Positions 56,526 through 64,000 of a stretch of 64,000 bases of DNA are shown here, one piece after another. Each line of letters begins with the position of its first letter. Positions within the stretch are counted from its first letter, which is position 1. The translations under genes were made by a program, and so were the position numbers. Below the pieces are notes generated by a model, which searched no databases, had not been told where the DNA came from, and worked only from the letters and a program-made list of their open reading frames with translations. Where the stretch lies: assembly GCA_036924085.1 (NCBI GenBank), contig JAVGWX010000003.1:124276474-124340473 (forward strand), written 5' to 3'. Origin of the DNA: Ariolimax columbianus. Taxonomy: Eukaryota > Mollusca > Gastropoda > Stylommatophora > Arionidae.

Positions 56526-56972
56526 GACGAATATGCATAATACGTGACCAAATTCAATTTGGATTTGCGAATGCCTTGTTTGGATGTCGAAATACTACGC
56601 ATTCGTGTGTGTCTCTATATATATATATATATATGCGCAATTAATTAACTCACATCGCATTATCATATTATCATTGCCTTTAAAGTATATCCAGCCGTCT
56701 TTAAAGTATGTCTCGTCGTCTTTTAAGTCCGTCCGATTTTCTTTCTGTGTATACTTTTAATCAGGTAGACAAACAAGTCATCGGCCTGTTGTGTCTTTGC
56801 AGGGTGTAAACGTTGCCTCTATTTGGCCTCCACCCAAGCCACCGTTTCTGCTTTGCGTCTGCTCATCTGTTATTGATAGTTGATTTCCAAATATAGAGGC
56901 CATTCAGCTATTCACCACCCAACAGCCGCGCCTATTAGAACATGATCTTCCAACACGATATATATATTTATA
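56526..56972. other. Short (TA)n; no gene
   Basis: TA units at about 56617-56634 and a short one near 56959-56974, the latter being the target of the following mariner. Confidence 0.5.
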
Positions 56973-57099
56973 TACTAAGCGTGTTCAACTGAAACTGAAC
57001 CAATCTGCGCAATGTGAACATACGTACGATGAGCGCGATGATGTCATCTCTGGTGTAAACAGTACCTACCAAACGTCAACTTCGCAAAATTGCATTATC

Positions 57100-57725
57100 C
57101 TCCGACTCATAGTTTAGTCGGCAGACCGATGAAAACATGGTGTGTTGTATCCGTCCACAGTTGAGAATTGGACAACGATGTTTAAAAAAGGACGTGAATT
57201 AACGAAAGATCTTCCGAGACCAGGTCAGGTGCATATTGTTGCGTCAGAAGATGTCATCGCCAAAATTTATGCAGCAATCCGGGAGGACCGTCTCCGGAGG
57301 TAACGTTCACTAGCATAGGTATTCGCTGTGTCGCTAGAGACAGTTAAAATTATGGTTAGCAAGAAATTGAAGTATCGGAAGGTGTTCTCACAATGGGTAC
57401 CTAGGTTGCTGACCACCCACCATAAGGAGAACTTTTAGCATGGAGTTTGAACCACTTGCTGCCATACGAAAAAGAGGATGATTCGTTTCTTTTGCGCATA
57501 GTTGTAGGTGATGAATCGTGGTGCCACCACTTTGAGCCGAGCAGCTAAACTGCTAGCATGCAATGGAAACGTCCCGGATCATCGAAACCAAAAAAAAATT
57601 AAGTCACACATTACCGCTGGTAAGGTTATGCTGACAGCGTTTTTTTTACCATGAGAGACTTGTGTTGGTAGACTTTAAAGAGCCTGGCGGGAACATCAAT
57701 GCCGTACACACCTTCCGATACTTCA
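57100..57725 (+). pseudogene. Mariner transposase relic (left arm of copy B)
   Basis: NWTTMFKKGRELTKDLPRP is followed by HIVASEDVIAKIYAAIRED and SLETVKIMVSKKLKYRKV. VVGDESWCHHFEPSS (about 57507-57550, first catalytic Asp) and MQWKRPGSSKPKK with a KVMLTAFFTMR continuation complete the recognisable part. The second and third Asp regions are missing because the arm ends near 57720. There are several stops and a frameshift near 57440-57480. Confidence 0.8.
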
Positions 57726-57774
57726 GTTTCTTGCCAGTCACCATTTTAACTGGCCCTAGCAACACAGCGAATTC

Positions 57775-58130
57775 CTCTGCCGGCGAACGTAAGCTCCGGC
57801 GACGGTCCACCCGAATTGCTGTATCAATTTTGTCGATGGCACCTTCTGTCGCAACAATATGCGCCTGACCTCGTCTCGTAAGATCTTACGTTAATTCACG
57901 TCCTTCTTTAACCATTGTTGTCCACTTCTTCACTGTTGTCTTCGACACACTTTTGTCGCCATACACTGCCTGCATTCTACGATGAATGTCAACTGGTCGA
58001 TATCATTCAGCTGTTAGAAACCGAATCACCGCTCGCTGATCAACTCTGAACGGATTCCGTATCACACCCGCCATGTTTTCAACGGTCTGCTGAGGAAACT
58101 ATGTGTAGGAGGATAATAACATTTTCAAAA
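57775..58130 (-). pseudogene. Mariner transposase 5' portion (right arm of copy B)
   Basis: On the minus strand the arm carries the mariner N-terminus. It is recognisable through CYRCRMYGDKSVSKTTVKKW-type DNA in the reverse complement of 57925-58000 and the TKDLxxRGQAHIVATEG region near 57870-57840. It matches the arm of copy A from 15280 to 14937, with frameshifts. Confidence 0.7.
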
Positions 58131-58235
58131 CTTGATGGTTGGTATGTGCTGTTTACACCAGAATTGACGTCATCAAGCTCATCGAACCTATGTTCACATG
58201 GTGCAGTTCGGTCCGGTTTTATTTGAACACCCTTC

Positions 58236-58315
<80 letters not shown>
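58236..58315. repeat. (TA)n microsatellite
   Basis: About 38 TA units immediately beside the mariner right end. Confidence 0.97.
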
Positions 58316-58317
<2 letters not shown>

Positions 58318-58960
58318 CTTTCTTATATAGAGGGCTTGACAAATTTTAGCGTGGCTCACTAGTCAGTCCATAATTTCCCCCATCATCATGGTAGGACTAC
58401 GGTCGTGCAATTTATGTTAACACATTTAAACTAGGCGTTAATTCACTTGTATTTCTAAATAACAATGTGTACCAAACTAACATAACTGTACTACTTACAC
58501 AGATTAGCGTTTTTCTTTTTAAGAAAAAAATGCACACCTGTCGGAGCATGGCGTTTGTGTCTTGGAACATGCTTGGTAGTTTTAGCACTGTAGTACAATA
58601 TATTTATGGCTTTAGTAGGTTTAAATTGTAATAGTGTACGTTAATTTAGATTCATTATCTTAAGCTTGCTTATGTATAATCTATACAAACCGTAAAATCA
58701 GTTATATAGAACATTTATAAACGAATATTTTTGTAACTCGTCAAGCTAAAATTTTTACTCGTCACAAAAGAGTAGACGCGCGCACTAACGAAGCACTAAC
58801 GATCTAAAAGACAATTAATTTGAGCACTTGGAAAACGTGTGCACCAAAGCAAACCAGACAATCATCTACAAGTATACTCGCTTATCTCTTTAAGCTAGGC
58901 GCATTTGTCTCTGAAACCGTCCGGGTTGAATTCCTGAGTACCTATTACTGTACTTTCTAT
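58316..58960. other. No feature recognised
   Basis: AT-rich, without a supported frame or repeat. Confidence 0.4.
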
Positions 58961-58961
58961 T

Positions 58962-59350
58962 ATATTGTGTGGTGTGTATGTTTTCTGTTGTCTGGTGTAT
59001 GTTTGTTTTGTTGATATGTGTATATGTTTTTTGTTGATATGTGTGGTTTTTTTGTGTGTTAAGTTTTGTTTTGTTTTTGTGTTTGTTTGTTTGTTTGTTT
59101 GTTTTTGTTTGTTTTGGGGTTTGTTTGTTTTTTTTTTTTTTTTTTTTTGGGGGGGGGGGGTGTGGTTGGTGTATATATATTTTGTTGTTTTGTGACTATT
59201 TTTATATTGTTTGGTGTATATTTTGTCTGATATATACGTATTTGGTTGTTTGGTGTATGTTTTCTGTTATCTGGTATACTTATTTTCTATCGTTTGATGT
59301 ATGCATTATAGTATTTGCTGTATATTATTTATTTATTTGTTGTATATGTT
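58962..59350. repeat. T/G-rich low complexity with (TTTG)n, T and G runs
   Basis: (TTTG)n at 59085-59120, then a run of T (59129-59148) and a run of G (59149-59160), embedded in TGTGTATGTTTT-like sequence. Frames of 76-130 codons here are compositional. Confidence 0.9.
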
Positions 59351-59579
59351 TTCTAAGCAATAAATATACATGTCTGTGCTATCTTCACCGATACTGTATT
59401 CATGAGTTAATTGTCCCGACAACAACCAGGTAGTGATTTACGTCTTGTAGGGTAGGATGCTTGTTTCCCAACACAATCTGATTGTGTTAGTTGCATTCAT
59501 TCTCATAATCTTTGTTGTTTTTTGTATGTGTTTTCTCTCAGTCCCAGTTTCTGTAACCTCTCATTGAGTATACTTATTT

Positions 59580-60492
59580 TATGTAATACCTGATTGTGTT
59601 TCTTCTTTCTTCTTGTTCTTTTCGGTTGTGTCCTGCTTGTACCTTACAGCGTCAGGTTATGATGAGGTTTCTTGACTGGGCCCTAGTATGTGCTTCGTGA
59701 ACAAGGAGTTTTACTGTTACTGTTATTTTTACTATCCATCTTTCGCGAGGTCGGCCTTTGGCTTTGTATACATTGTATCTGTATAGCATTGATTTGTGAG
59801 AGAAACTATCTGGTGTTTGACGTGTCACGTCGCCAAATCATTTAGTAAGGTCTAGATCTACTGTTGTACCTACTTGGTTCCTAATATTTTCGTTTCTGAT
59901 TCTATCCATTCTTGTTACTGCAAGTTTTCTGTGCAGACATTTCAAAAGTACCAGATTGGACATCAACAAACAAAGATACACGAAACATAGTAACAACAGA
60001 TAGAGCACAATGTGGGTGTATATTGTATTGTTTAGCGTTCATTTTGTATCCATTTTCATATGCTTCCATTGTAATATCTGGTACATTTGCCCAATGATTT
60101 GACTTGCTTTATTACATCTGTTTTGGATTTCGGTATCGCCTTTTCTGTCTACTGTGATTAGGAAACTCAGTTATGATTGTGGTTTTGAGACAGAAACGCC
60201 AGTTCATCAACGTAGTCGAGATCATCCAGTTGTTTTGTCAGCATCCATTGAATTCAATGTTTGTTGGTTGATATTGTCTTTATAATCCATTTAATAGCTA
60301 GCAGAAAGAATTCTGGTGATAAGAGTCATTCTTATTGCATACCAGTTCATACCTGAAAGGGCTCAGATAGCTTACCTTCATGCATAACTCTGCATTTCAA
60401 ATCTTATACGTTTCCTAAATCATGTTAGTAAACCCAAGGGCATTCGATAGTGAGAGTGGTTCTTTGTCTAAGCTGTCAAATCATTGAGTGTA
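59580..60492 (-). mobile_element. RTE-type LINE, RT to C-terminus (right part of split element)
   Basis: Reading from 60492 down: FDSLDKEPLSL (RT Asp box), a SYLSPFRYEL stretch where QGCLLSPFLF is expected, and QLDDLDYVDELAFLSQNH (60235-60176), in which the usual FADDLAL has become YVDELAF. Post-RT pieces follow towards 59580. The upstream half of the same type of element lies at 62929-64000, on the other side of two plus-strand insertions. Confidence 0.75.
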
Positions 60493-60495
60493 TGT

Positions 60496-60953
60496 AAGCA
60501 TGCTAGAAAGGATACAAAGAAGAGCTCCAAAAATGTCGTGGTATTTCAGGATTATAAGGAAAGACCCAGAAGTACTGATCTACAGTGTCTAGAACAGAGA
60601 AGAATTCGATGTGACTTAGCTCAAGTTCATAAATTAATCAATGGAAAGGATAAATTAGACTATACCAAGTTTTTTCAAAGTACAACCGGCTACAAGAACA
60701 AGATGGCACAGCTTCAAATTGTTTAAAGACAGGTCCAGATTAGATATAAGGAAATATTATTTTAGTCAGAGAGTGGTGAGTTCTTGGAATGCATTGCCAC
60801 AGGATGTGGTTGAGGCAGCGTCAGTTAGAGCATTCAAAAATAGATTTAATGATCAGTTATTTTTAGTATCGGTGGAGTAGAATAAACTGGTTGTATAGAG
60901 AGACTGTAGAACCCGCTAAACCAGTATAATGAAGTTTAGTTAAGTTAAATACT
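60496..60953 (+). mobile_element. CR1-like LINE 3' fragment
   Basis: SMLERIQRRAPKM opens the fragment, equivalent to NMLERIQKRATKM in the intact ORF2 (5471-2661). Shifted frames then give LQCLEQRRIRCDL, KDRSRLDIRKYYFSQRVVSS and WNALPQDVVEAASVRAFKN before a stop. The 3' UTR (AACTGGTTGTATAGAGAG, CTAAACCAGTATAATG) and the TTAAGTTAAAT tail agree with the intact element. It is 5'-truncated and frameshifted. Confidence 0.85.
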
Positions 60954-62918
60954 GACAAAATACAGGACGAGATGGTACCATACCCGAATTTATGGAGATA
61001 CCAATCACATACAAAGAACTGGGGTTTGCAATATCCAAACTGAAAATGAGAAAGTCGTCAGGAACAGACGGAGTGTCCAATGAGATGATCAAGAACTTGG
61101 GAACAGCAGCAAAAACAAAGCTGCTTCAGATCTTCAACATTTGTTGGAAATCAGGTACAGTCCCACAGACCTGGAGAGAAGCAATCATGATACCACTCTC
61201 AAAACTAGGGAAAACTAGGGAAAGACAGTTCCATGGCATCCAGCTATAGACCAATCAGCCTAACAAGCTTCATCTGTAAAACAACGAACGTATCATCAAC
61301 CTAATGCTTGAGAGCCAAAACCTTCTTGTGCCACAGCAGGCAGGATTTAGGAAATGCAACTCCACTGAAGACCAGGCAACATACCTCTCACAAGAGATCG
61401 AGAACGCATTCCAGGACAAGAAATTGGTATTAGCAGCATGGATAGACTTAAGTAAAGCTTTTGATAAAGTTTGGAAAGAAGGACTCTTAAAGAAACTTAG
61501 AAATAATGGAGTGATGGGTAGGATGTACAAATGGATAAAAGTATACTTACATAACAGAAGAGCCAGAGTCCAACTAGATGGCTTCAAGAGTAAGAAAATT
61601 CTACTGCGTCATGGTGTGCCTCGGGGAGGGGGTTATTTCCCCTACACTTTCATAGTCTTCATCAATGACTTGATTGCTGAACTACCACAAGGAACAAAAG
61701 TTGCAATGTACGCAGATGACTTGGTAATATGGTGTACAAATGAGCAAGCAACAGTGGCCACCAGAATGCTGCAAAGAGCTATTGATGCCTTGACCTCATG
61801 GACAAACAGATGGTGTGTAAACATTAACACAGAAAAATGTAGGACTCCGCTTTTCACCCTCTCCCCAAAATAAAAAGCTGGAGTTATCAAGATAAATGGA
61901 GAACACCTCAGAGAAGATAACAACCCACCTATCTTGGATGATAGGTTGACATGGAGGGAACACGTCAACAAGGCAGCCAAAAAAAGCAAGGAGGAAGTTA
62001 GCCATCCTGAGAAAATTAAGTAGAACCACATGGGGAGCTAGTGGAAAAATACTTAACGAAGTTTACCAACAAGGTATACGGACACATCTGGAATATGGGC
62101 CAGCAGCGTGGTGCCTTGCAGCAAACACTACCCTAAAAGAGGTGGATAAGGTGCCAAATATGGCACTTAGTGGTCATTACAGGAGCAATGAAATCAACAC
62201 CTATAGTGGAGATGGAGAAGATGGGAAGGATACAAGCACTAAGAGAACGCAGATACACAAAGGTATTAACACAGGCAGAAAAGTTCCTCTGCATGCCGAG
62301 CCATCCAACGAAAGACAGATTAAAAAATTTTGCAATGGGAAGACTGAAAAGAAGTAGTTTTATGCATCAGGCGAAACGACTTCGCAGGCAAATTATAGAT
62401 CTACCTGAAGTTGACATCCTCCTAAAGTATGTGCCAGGACAAACCTCTTGGAGAGATGAGCGTGGACTATCAGTATGCATTCAAACAAAGGAGGGTGCTG
62501 CAGACGAGCAACCAGATGTGCCAGTTACGTACCAACAGAAGATAAGGATGATCAAATCAATCAGAAAGCCACCAACAGTAACACCAGACGATTACCATAA
62601 CATAAACAGACAAGAGCAAACTGTTGTGTTGCGCCTTAGAACAGGACACAACCGAAATCCGCAGCCACATGTACACAAAAATGAAGATTGGCAACTCAGC
62701 TATGTGTACATGCGGACAGGCACCCCAAACAGCAAAGCACATACTACAAAACTGCCCCGAATATGATATACAGAGAAAATCTCACTGGCCCATAGAAACA
62801 ACACTTAAAGAGGAACTCTATGGACCTGTATGTGAACTACAAAAGACAGTGAAGTTTATACAAGAGACAACATTGCAGATATAGACAATATTTTAAAGCG
62901 AACGAAAGAAGAAGTTGG
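60954..62918 (+). mobile_element. Jockey-like LINE, RT to terminal knuckle, frameshifted
   Basis: RT pieces in order: SKLKMRKSSGTDGVSNEMIK (61037-61095), SSYRPISLTSFICKT (61240), LLVPQQAGFRKCNSTEDQAT (61323-61380), AAWIDLSKAFDKVWKEGLL (Asp box, 61435-61490), RHGVPRGGGYF where PQGGVLSP is usual, and MYADDLVIWC (61708-61737, intact catalytic DD). The 189-codon frame at 61304-61873 carries the core. The C-terminal domain at 62624-62884 has C-x-C ... HILQNCP and ends with a GAAAGAAGAAG tail. It is 5'-truncated and interrupted by stops. A 10-bp GTTAAATACT flanks it (60944-60953 and 62919-62928). Confidence 0.88.
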
Positions 62919-62928
62919 GTTAAATACT

Positions 62929-64000
62929 TGTTCATATCTGTCTGGTCTGCACGTTTCTTGTTTTGTCGAAAATATGTATGTTCTTCTCTCAACTCTTGGT
63001 CTAATGGCCTCTGTTTAATCTCTCTGTTCAATATTTTCCCAGGCACGGATAATAATATTGTTCCTCTATAATGTGTACACTTGTGCACATCTCAGATCTT
63101 GACTACATCCCCCCCCCCCTCCCCAGTCTGTTAATATTTGTTCACTTTCCCATTCTTTACCAAGTGATTTGCATAATACCGCTCTGTTGAAGTGGCATTG
63201 TCTGCTTTGATTACTTCTGCTGAGATACCATCGCAGCCAGTGGGTTAAGCATCTCTCGCAGACATTCGGGGTTTCTTGATTTCATCTGTTTGTTTTCACG
63301 CAATTAACTTGCAGTTCAGTTTCCGCTGACCCAATGTCTGGGGGATCGTGTGAGGTTGGTCTATTTAAAATTTCTTCTAATTGGTTTTCTAACCTCTACA
63401 TCTGCTCATTTGTAATGCTAATCAAATTCCCTTCCTTATCTTTATTAAAACTATTTGCTGGCTTAAATTTTCCTAATAGTTTTTTTAAGCTGCTGTACAT
63501 GTTTTTCATATTTTCTTTGACTACAGTTTCCTTTGTGTGTCTTGCCAACTCATCAGTTTATTTTCTATAGGTCTTTTCTGATGATATGTATTGCTTGAAT
63601 TGTTGGCCTACGTGTATTTTGCCTGAGACGTGGCCTAATCATTCTGGTTTGCTTCTGTTCAAAGCTGTACTCTTCATTTTTTAGTTCTGTTATCTTTGCT
63701 ATAGTTTCTGTTGTCAATACATTTTGTTGGCTTTCTTTTTTTCCCCAGAACTTCTCCACAAGTTCAGAAAAATTGTGTATATCTGTTGATAGTGCTATTC
63801 TGTATAATTTATTTCGCCAAGTGATGCATATTTGATATTATGACTTGTATCTTCTTTCTCCTTGTTCGCCAATAATCCTACATCTTCTGTGGTTATATGT
63901 TGTTCTAAACTTATAAGATTAATCTTTATTTTGGTTATCAAAAGACGGTAGTCTGTTGTGATGTCTGCTCCTCTCCATACTTTAACATCGTGTGATGGTG
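62929..64000 (-). mobile_element. RTE-type LINE, endonuclease end to RT fingers (left part of split element)
   Basis: From 64000 downwards the minus strand gives a decayed endonuclease/linker region (KITELKNEEYSFEQKQ, 63690-63645), then EILNRPTSHDPPDIG (63375-63335), SRSNQSRQCHFNRAVLCKSL-type sequence (63220-63160) and SVPGKILNREIKQR (about 63050-63010), ending in a RADQ box (about 62955). That places the break just before the RT Asp box, which resumes at 60492. The element runs past the right edge. Confidence 0.75.

Larger units (their letters stand above)
56975..58236. mobile_element. Fold-back mariner, copy B
   Basis: This 1262-bp unit is bounded by TA (56973-56974 and 58237-58238). Its inverted ends start CTAAGCGTGTTCAACTGAAA and CGAAGGGTGTTCAAATAAAA. 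The left arm runs into a mariner transposase relic in plus orientation to about 57720. The right arm (about 57775-58236) is the inverted 5' end of a mariner of the same family, from TIR to codon ~105. The right arm begins at GGCGAACGTAAGCTCCGGCG, the same inner breakpoint as copy A. The left arm has lost the segment encoding most of the helix-turn-helix. Confidence 0.85.

Overview
This is eukaryotic, non-coding, repeat-dominated DNA. No bacterial or viral organisation and no complete host gene is recognisable. The repeat mix is animal: several clades of non-LTR retrotransposons (LINEs), mariner/Tc1-type and hAT-like DNA transposons, tRNA-derived SINEs, long (TA)n, (CA)n and (GT)n microsatellites and very many minisatellites. 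The LINE flavours, notably RTE/Jockey-like reverse transcriptases whose 3' end encodes a single C2H2 finger, suggest a lophotrochozoan, most likely a mollusc and perhaps a cephalopod. That assignment is inference from family knowledge, not a database result.

Layout. 1-2.6 kb: degraded LINE 3' ends. 2.66-5.47 kb (minus): the only long intact gene, a 936-codon CR1-like LINE ORF2 (endonuclease plus reverse transcriptase), followed by about 1.1 kb of 31-bp minisatellite. 7-13.2 kb: 3' fragments of at least four LINE families and a 340-bp dispersed repeat. 13.3-16.3 kb: a 70-bp and a 19-bp tandem array, a fold-back mariner, and a DDE transposase relic. 16.5-18.9 kb (minus): a long but frameshifted RTE-type LINE. 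19-28 kb: dispersed repeats, two tRNA-derived heads, LINE relics, 43-bp arrays, a 400-bp (CA)n block and a hAT-type MITE with an 8-bp target duplication. 28-36 kb: sparse, with one possible 53-nt exon, a full-length dead mariner, a LINE 3' end carrying a C2H2 finger and a SINE with an internally quadrupled head. 36.6-37.5 kb: a 15-bp array open on both strands. 37.6-47.4 kb: LINE fragments, an IS630-like transposase relic and a perfect 6 x 48-bp array. 48-55 kb: five different tandem arrays, including a 1.6-kb GTT/GGGGGTGTTAGT satellite. 56-58.2 kb: a second fold-back mariner. 59.5-64 kb: a nest in which a minus-strand RTE LINE is split by a CR1 3' fragment and a plus-strand LINE.

The features do not form a pathway. 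They are layers of independent insertions plus tandem-repeat expansion. I found no convincing new functional system. The observations most worth checking are the two fold-back mariners with a common inner breakpoint, the near-intact CR1 ORF2 with an altered endonuclease residue, a dispersed repeat whose hairpin shows a pairing-preserving change, and the perfectly homogeneous 48-bp array.
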